Shown: one piece after another, positions 1 through 10,300 of the stretch | How positions within the stretch are numbered: position 1 is the stretch's first letter | How the letters are laid out: every line of letters begins with the position of its first letter | Source: a virus | DNA length: 28,636 bases | Strand: one strand, 5' to 3' | Virus record (IMG/VR): IMGVR_UViG_3300042945_000623 | Location: 1 to 28,636 of that record | Notes under the pieces: generated by a model | What the model saw: the letters and a program-made list of their open reading frames with translations, nothing else | Database searches by the model: none | What the model was told of the DNA's origin: nothing | Position numbers and translations under genes: made by a program

Positions 1-158
1 TGGAACGCATTTATGTTGCATACCGTGCACTCTCAATCGAGAATGTTTCAGTATCAGCAAAGCGTGACGAAGCGACAATGTTCGAAGTATCATTCCGTCT
101 TCTTCCAAATGATGATGCGTCATACGGTAAGATCGTAGACCGCACTATCCCAGCATAA
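1..158 (+). CDS. Major tail (tube) protein, C-terminal 51 residues (5'-partial)
   Basis: Open in the third frame from base 3 to a TAA at 156-158, ending in the peptide GKIVDRTIPA. The start lies outside the window. The fragment alone does not identify the family. The call rests on position: in siphophages the major tail protein gene precedes the tail-assembly chaperones and tape measure, and this one is closed by a strong terminator. All five arginine codons are CGT or CGC, unlike the AGA-rich downstream tail genes, which fits a very highly expressed structural protein. An alternative is another abundant structural protein. Frame is certain; identity is inferred. Confidence 0.6.
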   Translation, partial: ERIYVAYRALSIENVSVSAKRDEATMFEVSFRLLPNDDASYGKIVDRTIPA

Positions 159-176
159 TACAACTTAATATGAGAA

Positions 177-207
177 GCCCAACCCTTCGGGGTTGGGTTT
201 TTCTTTT
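177..207 (+). terminator. Rho-independent terminator with UUCG tetraloop
   Basis: A perfect 8-bp stem (CCCAACCC / GGGTTGGG, 178-185 with 190-197) closes a TTCG tetraloop and is followed by TTTTTCTTTT. It sits 19 nt after the tail protein stop codon and ends transcription of the major tail protein before the chaperone genes. The stem can be extended at its base by G-T and A-T pairs into the T tract. Confidence 0.93.
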
Positions 208-215
208 GGTATACT
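207..215 (+). promoter_or_regulatory. Extended -10 promoter for leaderless chaperone transcript
   Basis: TGGTATACT has the TGn extended -10 element followed by a near-consensus hexamer. The hexamer ends 6 nt before the ATG at 222, so the predicted transcript starts at or within a base of the start codon. No Shine-Dalgarno is present between the terminator and the ATG, which fits leaderless translation, common in Actinobacteria. No convincing -35 box is visible. The element abuts the upstream terminator. Confidence 0.5.
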
Positions 216-221
216 TATATA

Positions 222-905
222 ATGGCTACAGAAGTTTATAAGACAAAAAATATTATTCTAGTTGATGATAGAGAACTAGAGTTGTCGCCATCAAAAATAA
301 AATATCTTAGAATGATTATGAATTATTTTGATAATGTTAGAAACTCTCAAGATGACATTGAGGCAATTACTCACTTAACAGAATGTGCTAGATTTGCAAT
401 GAAGCAGTTTTGTCCAGAGATAGCCGTAAGTCCTGAAGTTTTTGAAAACTATGTAGACATCCATATGGTTTATGAGATATTGGATGTTGCTGCAGGAATT
501 AAAATTAATGAGCAATCAGAAGATACTGTTAAAAAGCAAGCGGTTAAAGGTGGTAGTGCTTGGGAAGATTTAGATTTGGCACAACTAGAGGCAGAGGTAT
601 TTTTGCTGGGGATTTGGAAAGACTATGAAGAACTAGAAAAATCTTTATCTATGGCAGAACTAATGAAGACTCTAGAGGTAAGCCGTGAAGCAGATTATTC
701 AAACAAAAAATTCTTAGCAGCAATGCAGGGGGTTGACTTAGATAAAAATACAAAGAAGAGCAATGCTTGGGAAGAAATGAAAGCAAGGGTATTTAGTGGT
801 GGCGCATCAGGCGATCCAAATGATATACTTGCATATCAAGGAACTAATGCTCAAAAGGCTGGTTTTGGTATTGGGATGGGCCTACAATACGAAAGAGTTG
901 ATTAA
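222..905 (+). CDS. Tail assembly chaperone, fused G-T type
   Basis: 227 residues. Residues about 7-95 are clearly homologous to the next gene's product (shared pattern: LxD, PxKI, EC, KQ, PE and VY[ED]I[LI]DxAxGI). Residues about 113-227 form a second region (SAWEDLDLAQLEAEVFLLGI at its start, ending near AQKAGFGIGMGLQYE) that resembles the T part of actinophage G-T chaperones. Such proteins bind the tape measure and help assemble the tail tube around it. In most siphophages the T part is reached by a programmed frameshift from G; here it is continuous in one frame. There is no Shine-Dalgarno before the ATG, and a -10 box lies 6 nt upstream, so translation is probably leaderless. Arginine codons are mainly AGA, unlike the upstream tail protein. 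Family assignment rests on position and remembered sequence pattern. Confidence 0.75.
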   Translation: MATEVYKTKNIILVDDRELELSPSKIKYLRMIMNYFDNVRNSQDDIEAITHLTECARFAMKQFCPEIAVSPEVFENYVDIHMVYEILDVAAGIKINEQSEDTVKKQAVKGGSAWEDLDLAQLEAEVFLLGIWKDYEELEKSLSMAELMKTLEVSREADYSNKKFLAAMQGVDLDKNTKKSNAWEEMKARVFSGGASGDPNDILAYQGTNAQKAGFGIGMGLQYERVD

Positions 906-920
906 AAATAGGCTCGATTA

Positions 921-929
921 TGGTATAAT
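921..929 (+). promoter_or_regulatory. Extended -10 promoter before G-only chaperone
   Basis: TGGTATAAT, a consensus -10 with TGn extension, lies in the 51-nt gap between the two chaperone genes. A TTGATT at 898-903 is 20 bp upstream, too far for an ideal -35 box. The predicted start near 935 leaves a leader of about 20 nt containing a strong Shine-Dalgarno. Confidence 0.6.
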
Positions 930-956
930 TATTTTACTAACATGGGAGGCATTACA

Positions 957-1274
957 ATGGCAGAAAAAGCAAAAGACAAGAAGAAAGTTACATTAATCGA
1001 CGGAACAGAAATTGCCGTTCAACCACTAAAGATTTCACTTCTAAAACCATTTATGAAGAAGTTTGGAGAGTTGACTGGTGTAGCAGAAGATAACGAAAAG
1101 TCTATGGATGTTCTTCTAGAGTGTGTTCAAATTGCACTCAAGCAGTATAGTCCAGAACTTGCAGAAGATAGAGAGAAGATTGAAGATAACATTGACCTAC
1201 CAACGGTTTATGATATCATCGACGCAGCGTCAGGAATTCAACTTGGCGATTCAGCATCTCTGTTAAATATTTAA
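957..1274 (+). CDS. Tail assembly chaperone, G-only paralogue
   Basis: 105 residues. The ATG at 957 is preferred over the in-frame ATG at 942 because GGGAGG (944-949) lies 7 nt before it and would be inside the gene otherwise. The protein aligns without gaps over its first 36 residues to the preceding chaperone and continues to do so with one gap to residue about 96 (shared EC, LKQ/MKQ, PE, VYxIxDxAxGI), then stops at LLNI. It has no T-like extension, and the -1 and +1 frames after it close within a few codons, so no frameshift extension exists here. It probably acts as the abundant chaperone partner of the fused protein in tape-measure loading. It has its own promoter and strong ribosome binding site. 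Confidence 0.78.
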   Translation: MAEKAKDKKKVTLIDGTEIAVQPLKISLLKPFMKKFGELTGVAEDNEKSMDVLLECVQIALKQYSPELAEDREKIEDNIDLPTVYDIIDAASGIQLGDSASLLNI

Positions 1275-1302
1275 AAAATAAAAAGTAAAGAGGGTGTGAT
1301 GA

Positions 1303-4300
1303 TTGGCTGATGTAAATGCAAATATTGACGTAAATTTAAATACGCAAGAAGCGTTAGCAAATCTACGCAATTTACAGGCAGGCCTCAGCCGATTTAATCA
1401 GTCCCTAACGCAGGGCAATGTTGCTGCTATGGATGCCCAAAAGGGCCTCAACCAACAACTGATACAGTCTATCAATGCTACTGGAAAGTTTGTTGCAAGT
1501 CAAAGAAACGTTTCATCTAGCACGGGGGCATTTACTGAGGCACTTGAGAAAAACAAACTCTCAATGCGAGAGTATTTTAGGTTCACAGCAGCAGCAGCCA
1601 CTGCAAACACAAAATCATTAAAGGGTGTCTTTGCACAAGAAAGAGACATAATCAATCGTGCTCGCAGAGACAGAGTAAAGGCTTTACAGACACAATACGT
1701 TCAACTTACAAATGCCAATGGCGACCTAGTTAAAGTTTTGCAGGTAGTTCCAAAGCACCTTCAGATGGTGAATGGCAAATATACTGACTATGCCACAAGA
1801 GTTCAAATGGCTGCACAAAGGCAGCAATTCCTTAATCAATTACTGAAGCAGGGATCAACACAACTTCTAAACTTTGGTAAGAACACTCAGTGGGCAGGTC
1901 GCCAGTTGATGGTTGGTCTAACTGTTCCACTTACAATGCTTGGGTCATACGCTTCCAAGGCATTTATGGAAATGGAAAAGGCTGTAATTAAATTTACTAG
2001 AGTCTATGGAGACATGACAACTAGTATGGGCGACACTGATGCAGCGGTAAAGCAGATTCAGACACTTGCAAAAGAATTTACAAAATATGGTATCGCAGTT
2101 GTAGATACAGTTACAATGGCTGCAGATGCAGCAGCAATGGGTTTAACTGGAAGCGCACTCACCGCACAGGTTACAGCAGCAACAAGACTTGCTGTTCTTG
2201 GTCAGGTTGAGCAGCAGCAAGCACTTGAAACTACAATATCTTTACAGAATGCTTTTGGAATTTCTTCTGAAGAATTAGCACACAAAATTAACTTTCTTAA
2301 CGCAGTTGAGAACCAGACAGTTCTATCTATTGAGGATTTAACTACAGCAATTCCAAAGGCTGGACCAGTTGTAAAGCAACTTGGTGGATCTGTAGAAGAC
2401 CTTGCATTCTTCATGACTGCAATGAAGGAAGGCGGAATCAACGCATCAGAAGGCGCTAACGCCCTTAAGTCTGGTCTTGCTTCTATGATTAACCCAGCAA
2501 AAAAGACAAGCGAATTTCTTGCTGGTCTTGGAATCAACATTAAAGGCATAGTAGATAATAATGCTGGCAATTTAAAAGGAACTGTTGTTGGACTTGCCCA
2601 GGCACTTGATACACTAGATCCACTAAACCGTGCTAGAGCAATTGAGCAACTATTTGGTAAGTTTCAGTTTTCTCGTCTATCAACATTGTTCCAAAACGTT
2701 GCAAAAGATTCTTCTCAAGCAGCCAGAGCATTAGGATTAGCAGGAGCATCTGTTGAGGAGTTGGCAATTCTATCTGAGCGAGAACTTGGTAAAGTAGAAG
2801 ACTCAGTAGGTATAAAGTTTAAAAAGTCTCTTGAAGATCTTAAACTTCAACTTGTTCCAGTAGGTAAAGCATTTTTGCAAGCAATTACTCCAATTGTAAA
2901 ATTTGCAGGAAAGATTCTTGAAAAGTTTAATAATCTTGGGGACGGAACAAAAAGAGTAATTACAACAATTATTGGCGTTCTAGGATTAGTTGCTCCAGCA
3001 GCCCTTATGACATTTGGTCTTGTTGCTAACGGAGTTGCAAACCTTATTAAGTTGTTTGCAATGATGAGAAATGGTATTGCAAAGTTAAACGGACAAAACA
3101 ACATTCTTGGCGGAGGGTTTGATTATCTTACTCAGGCAGAAACTGAAAACCTTGCACAGTCAAATGCACTTCACCTAACTCACAAAGATCTTATTGATAC
3201 TTTTAACGTAGAAACAGGAGCAGTAAATGCTCTTGCATTAGCATATACAAATGCAGCAAGTCAAGCAAGAACTCTTGCCTCTAGTGCTCCAGGCTTGTTT
3301 AACACTGTTCCAGGTCCTGCAGGTGCTGTTTCAGGATTACCAAAAGTAAAGAAATATGCAGAAGGAATCGTTAGCGTTCCAGGAACTGGTAATAAAGACA
3401 CCGTCCCAGCAATGCTTACACCTGGTGAGGCAGTAGTTCCAGCAGGAATTGCACAGAGTCCAACTGGCAAGGCAATGCTTTCTGCGCTGATGAATGATAA
3501 TGTAAGAAAATATAACGGCGGAACTCTTGGGGTAAACACAAAGCAAACAGCAGAAGAGTTGGTTAGATTAAATAGAGAAGATTTTATAGCAGCAGTTGCA
3601 CAAATGGGTCCAAACCCTACATCCCAGGCTGCAATTGCAAAAGAACTAACAGAAGAACTTACAAAAGCAGCAGAAAGAGTAGGACCAGAGTTTGCAGATA
3701 GACTTAAGACTGCAATTGCAACAGGACTTGCTGAGTTAGAAAAAGTTACAGCAAAGGCAATTGAAAATCTAACAAAACAGACAGACTCCGTAACTGGAAA
3801 ACCATTTAGAGGGCAGTATCACAAAAAGTCTTCAACAACTTTTGAGGACGAAGAATATGTGTTTGCTCACGGGGTTGCTCCACATGAACAAGTTAATGAC
3901 CCAGCAGAGTTAAGAAGACTTAGCAGTCAGTCACAGAGAGTTGCACCAGATGGAACCAGAACAGATACTGGACTTTCAGACGCTTTTGCAGGCGCTGCAG
4001 AAAATGGTGGTCGTGCTTACGGATTAAGTAGTTTTGGATTTATGATGCCTGAAGCAGCAAACAAAAGAGATGCTGGTGGAGGCTTTGAAATGCCAAAGGC
4101 TCAGATTGCTGAGTTATTTACTGGTCCAAATGCAGGAAAAACCTTGGCTCCTGTTTATCAAGAGTGGGCAAGAATTCAGGGAACCACATTAGAGAAAGTG
4201 CTAAAAGATCCAGCACAATTTGCAAGACTACAAGAAAGCATGGATAGTTATGGTGGAATTCTTTCTGAAGAAATTAGCAATCTTCCAGAAAATTTTGGAG

Positions 4301-7300
4301 AAGAAGAGTTTTATGGTGCAGTCGCCAGGGCAAATGAAAGAATAAGTTCTGCAGATGCAACATTAAGGCAGGCAGTAGACAACCTATTAAAGACAACAAC
4401 CTATGCTGTTTTTGACCCAAACGATGGAAGAGATGGTCAGGGAAATAGAATTTCAGTTCCTAAAAAAACTGATGTTCCTTTAAGACAAGAACTTGGATTA
4501 CAAGATGAAGTTCAGGTAGATGGAAAAACTAAGACATCTTTACAAGGAACATACCAAAAGCAAAATATGGCAAGCCTAACAGTTGGGTCTACTATAGATA
4601 AAGCAAGAGCAGACGGAGCCGCTTTAGGAGCAGCAGTTATAGATGGACTTCGTGGTCCAGATGGAACAGATGCATCATCACCCTCTAAAAAGGGTAGAAA
4701 GGCTGGTAAAGAGGTTGCAGATGGTATTGTGGAGGGAATGCGAGATGGAGAAGCAGGAGTAAGGGCTCAATCATCAAGACTTGGAAATTCAGCAGTTCCT
4801 ACGGCAGCAGAAACACAAGCAAGAGTTGACAGAATGGATCTTCCTAATAAGGCATTCTACGATGACCTAAACACTCCAGAATTCCTTGAGCAAAGACAGA
4901 TACTTAAGTCACAAGATAGACAAAGAAGAAAGCGTGGAGCAACTGCAACAGTAGACTCTATGTCCGATACCCCAGTTGCAACACCAACTACATCGTTGAC
5001 TATTGCATCGTCAAAAAGAACATCAGATGCATCCGAGCAATTAGCAATTAAAACAGAAGAAGCAGTGACTGCACAAACTCAAGTAGTTCAGCAGATTAGA
5101 GACGAAAGCAAGTCAAGAGTTACCATTAAGGGTAATACAATCAATGTTCAAAAGGCTCGTGAAGATGCTGATAAGGCTGAGAATGAAGCAGCAATCACCA
5201 GAGCACGTGCAGCAGCAATTGAAAATGAGCAAGCAGCACAAAGAGCAAAGAATTCCCCAACAACAATTACTGATGAGCAAGTAAAGGCTGCAAAAGAAAA
5301 GGCTAATGAGGCAGAACTAAGACATGCTGAAGCAAGACAAAAATGGGCAGAAGCAGAAATTGCTAATGCAGAAAATATTGATATATCTGAAGATGATGTA
5401 AAGAAGCCAGGTAAAATTCAAAAGATACAAGACAAAAATAATGAAATTATTTCTAATGGAACACAAGAGCAAGGCGATGGCCTCAGACGTATTGTTGAAG
5501 GAACAAATGATACAGCAGAATCTACAACCTTAGTTGCAGACAAGACTGATGAACTAGTAGATGCAACATCTGAAACTGTAGATGCACAAACAACCCATGC
5601 AGACAATGTTGTTACAAGTAGTGAACTAGCAAATGCAACATCTAATAATTTAGAAAATGTAGTTAATGCAACACAACAGACTGGCATTTCTCAAGAAGAT
5701 ATAGCAAATTCATCAGAAGAGATATCTCAAACTAATGATAAGATTTCAAAAGAAAAAAGAGAAGCCCTTAGACTTGAAGAAGAGGCCAATAGAAAGAAGC
5801 GAGCAGAACTTGGTCAGCCACCTTTAAGTGGTCCAATTCCACCAGGAAGTCAGGCTGGTAATAAAATTCCTTCAACCTATGTTGATATTGACGAAGCACT
5901 TGCAGAGGCATATGGAACAGATACCACACAGGGATTTACCCAAAATAAAAAGGGACAGATCATACTTGACCCAGAAACTGGACAACCAACAACTCTTAGT
6001 GAGAAACAAGTTCTTAAGAAGAAGCGTGGAATGCGTAGAGAAAAGGCTAGCAAGTTTTCTGGAAAAGCAGCAGGGGCTCTTGGTATGGCAACAATGGTTG
6101 CAGGCACAGTCGGTGCCCCACCAGCAGTAACTGGTGCTCTTGGAACCGCAGCAGGTCTTGCACAAATGGCCCCAATGCTTGCTGGCATGGGTCCTGTTGG
6201 ATGGATTACAGCAGCAATTATAGCGGTTGGCTCTGGACTTGCTTTATTAAATAAAAGACTTCAAGCATCATATGCTGCACAGGCAAAGTTTGTTCGTGAG
6301 ACATCTGCTTCAACGCAAAAGATGAAAGAGATTGGAATGATCACTGGCAAGGTGGGCGCTTCTGAACTTCAGGCTCGAAAGAGAGCAGGGGGAACAACCA
6401 GAGACTACATTACTAGAGAGAGAGCGGGATCTTCTTTTGGCGATACATTTATGCAGTCTGATACTGGCAAAAATATGGCTAAAACGCTTCAAGCCAATGT
6501 TCAAAAATCTGGGGCAAAACAAGCAGCAGAAACATTTGCAACAGAGATTGCAGCATATGTTCAAGATGGAGTTTTAACTGCAGCACAGGCTCAAGACATT
6601 GCTTATCAAATTGGAGTTAATTTTAAAGATACATCGCTTGGAATTAAAATTGATGCAAACCTTGCAGCACTTATAGGTCCAAACGGAGAAGATCTTACAA
6701 AAGACCCTATCATTATTGGAACAAGGCTAATACAGTCTGCAGAAAATAGAGCAGCAGCATCAGTTCTAGATATTGATAAAGCAAAAGGTTATGGTTTGTC
6801 TGGAGCAGTTGAAGCAGCAGATCTTGGTGCAAAAGATGCAGTTGCTATACAGATGGCACAGATGCAGGCAGATGCGGTTGCTAAAAGATATGATGATGAA
6901 ATTAGAACATTAGAAACACAACTTGCACAAACAAAGAACAAAGAAGCACAGATTAAACTTGAAGATGAATTAAGTGCTCTAAAGGAAAAAGCAAATGATG
7001 CAGAATTCCAGATGAACAACCTTGTTGCTAATCAAACAGATAATGCAATGAAGAGGTTTACTGAAAATATTCAATATCAAAATACAACCATCGATGCTGT
7101 AACTTTTGGTCTATATAAACTTTGGGGAGCAGGAAACCAAAGAGAGGCAGCATACACTCAGTCGCTTAATGCAGCGGTAACTGATAAGTATGCAAATACA
7201 GAACAAGCATCACAAGCCGCAACAGTTTCGGACAGACTTTCAAAGTTTGCCGACGGTAAAACTCTGGGCTTTGGAACAAATAATTATGAAGACGCAGGCT

Positions 7301-10300
7301 TTACTAGTGGAATGGAAGCCCAACAGTTTGAAGTAAAGATGAAACTATTAATGGCAAACGGAACACTTACTCCAAACCAAACAACAGCAATGCTTGATTT
7401 ATTTGAAGGCAACCTTCCACAACTTGAAACAGTTTTAGATATTGGAACAAGAATGCATGGGGCTTCTGGAACTGCCGAACTCATGATGATGCTAACAAAC
7501 TTTCAAGATAAAACATATGCACAAGACATTGCATTTGAAATAACAACAAAAGATAATGATACATTTAAAAAACTATCAGACATTATTGGTCTCGCTTCCT
7601 GGCTTGACGGAAAAGAAATCGATATGGAAGTTGTTATTAAAAATGCAGGAGGAGTTCAAGGATTAGAATACTACATCGCCAGACTTGATGAACTTGAGAC
7701 AAAAATAAAAGGGCTTAAGGGTAAACCTATAACACAAGAAGATGTTGCTCAATTTACAAAAGATACAGATGTAAAGGTAACTGATAAATATCTTGACTAT
7801 GTAAATAAAGAGTTTAAGGGTGATTCAAAGAAACAAACAAACGCAATTAGAACATATACACTAATCTATGATCAGATCATGTCAATGGACTACACAAGTG
7901 AAGCAGCAAAAAAATACTTTGAATCACAAGCAGGACAGATAGCCCTTGATAAACTTAATGCACTTAGAAAAGAGGGAAATGCTCCAGCAGACTTTAAGAC
8001 ATATCTAACACAACAAACAAAACTTGAGATTGATGCATTGATTACAAAGGTTAAGTTAGATCCTGCTGCTGTTTCAACTGACAAAGCAATTACTGCACAA
8101 GGAATAAAACCAATAATTGATCCAAATGCAGCAGGACCTGTAAAAACTCCTGGTGGCGGTAAGGCAGACAATCCATTAGACTTTTTAGATGCTCTTGGAA
8201 TGCGTATTAAGATGATCAGAGATCAATCATTTAAAGCAACTAAGTCAGTTGAGTCTATGCTTGCAGCGTTTAGAAGTAAGGCTGCACAAAAAGATGTTTC
8301 CAATATGTTTAAGTTGTTCGACGGATTACAGCAAAGACTTATTGCATTAAAAGCACCAAAAGAATTTAGAGATCATATTGCAGGACTCGACGCAAAGGGA
8401 TTAGAAGCGTTAAAGAATAAGGATGCAGACCCAACTAAAGCAGGTAATCAGTCAATGTTTACCTACGAAACCAAAAAGGTTAAAGGTAAGACCGTTGTTG
8501 ATAAAAGTAGAATTGCTGGTTTCTCTGAAGCAGGCAAAGCATTTATGGCAGCATACAATGAGGCCCCTCTAGCAGAGTTTAACGTTGAACAAGCAGAAGC
8601 AATTCAAAATACAAATAATCAGTATAAGGCTTTTGCAATGCTTAAGGCTGGAGGAGTAGATACTGCAAAGGCTTTAGATGCTGTGTCTAATGCAGCAGTT
8701 GCTGCAGCCCTAACCTCTGGCTTACTTGCAAAGACAGACTTAGATAAGTATATAGCAGATATAAAGACTGCGAATGCTGCATTACAAAAACAAGCAGTAA
8801 TTAATGACTTAATAGCAAAGAATGCAGCAATGGACTTTGCTGCAAAGTCTATGCCTGAACTTGCTTCTGCATTGAAGGCTTCTGGATACTCAGTAGAACA
8901 AATCGCAAATGTGTTAGAAGATCCAAACCTTGCCAAAGAATTAATTGAAGACCTTAAGGATGGCAAGGTTGACTCAAAAGCAATTTCAGATTACCTAAAT
9001 AATATTAAAGGTCAAAAAATTGTTGAGATTAAGGGTAAGTTTAATGCTGGAGATTTTGCTGCAGCAGCAGCACCTGGTATGGAACTTGTTAATAGAATGT
9101 TTGCTGTTCAGGAACAACTTATTAGAACTGGTGTCGACGCTAGATCTACAGAAATGGTTAATCGTTTAAAATCTAACAAGGATGCAAATGAAAAGGCACA
9201 GTTAGATATTCAAAATATTACATTTAAACAGATTGCTCCAATTCAAAAAACAATTGAAGCAGCACAGCGCAAGATGGAACTTGAAATTATTCGTGTTATT
9301 GAAGCCTATCAAGAAGAGATAAGCGACATGCAAAGAGTAATTGAAATGGCATTTGAAAGACCAATTCAAAAGATTAATGAGCAGAACGCACAACTAACAC
9401 ACGATCTTGATGTAATGAATCATGCTGCAGAGCAAATTAATAAGAGTTATGATGATCAGGCTACAGCACTTTCCAAGGTTGCAGAAGTTAATGCTCAGAT
9501 TGTTAATCAACAGAAGCAACAGTTAGGCCTTGCAGATGCCTTGTCACAAGGTGATATTGCAGCAGCAGCCCGTGCTGCACAAGAAATGCGAGCATCTCAA
9601 GCAGATAGAAATGCAGAAAATGCGTCAAAGGCTTTGGAACAATCAAGACAAAACGAACTTAATAATCTTAGAGGAGAAAAGTCTGGGCTTACACGAGAAC
9701 AAATAACAGAGAAGCAATATCAAAATGCTCAAAAGATATATGAACTTGAAAACACAGCAACCACCAAGGTTGGCAATGAAATGCTTACAAGGCTACAACT
9801 CCTCGACAGAATTCAGAGAAAGCAAGATGATATATATACCTTAGAAGAAAAAAGAGAAGCAGCGCAACTTGACATTCGTGCATCAGAAGACGCTATCTAC
9901 AAGATTAATAAGGAGCAGGTTGAGCCTATACAGGATGCTATAGACGCAAGAAATAATCAAATTGCAAATGATGAATATGCAATGCAGCAACTAGTTAACA
10001 ACATTCAGGTTCAGGGACAAACTAGAGACCACTGGGATAGAGTTACGGCAAAGATCGAAGCATCATCCGTTGCAGGGCAAGACTTCGATAACCTTATGGG
10101 ATCAATGCTTGCTTCAGTTGGAGAGATTGACAAAGGCTGGGCAAAAATTAATGAAACAATTGGACTTAATGCTAAGGGCGTAACCGAAGGAGCCAAGGCA
10201 GTAAAGGATGCAATGCTTAAAGAGTCTGCTGGTTATGAACAGGCTCAAGCAGTTAAGATAGCAAATGCTAAAATAGCAGAAGCAGCAGCACAAAAAGAAT

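Noticed and set aside
218-223. TATAAT overlapping the ATG at 222 as the -10 box
   Set aside because: Transcription would start inside the gene, after the ATG. The TGGTATACT just upstream gives a sensible start.
528-560. Possible -1 slippery site (T AAA AAG) near the G/T junction of the fused chaperone
   Set aside because: The heptamer does not fit X XXY YYZ; re-pairing in the P site would be poor and the -1 frame closes after a few codons. The T-like part is already in frame.
796-996. Open frame of 66 codons overlapping the end of the fused chaperone
   Set aside because: Lies in an alternative frame over conserved coding sequence, has no Shine-Dalgarno and its product is low-complexity. Considered a shadow.
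1263-1290. A/T-rich run at the end of the G-only chaperone as a frameshift site
   Set aside because: The -1 and +1 frames end within a few codons and no T-like sequence follows before the tape measure.
3835-4525. Cell-wall hydrolase domain in the tape measure
   Set aside because: No HxxxD/HxH peptidase, NlpC/P60 Cys-His or lysozyme Glu pattern could be matched; kept only as an unassigned region.
5828-6188. Alternative-frame and antisense open frames within the tape measure gene
   Set aside because: Arise from biased Ala/Gln/Lys codon composition of the tape measure; no start signals.
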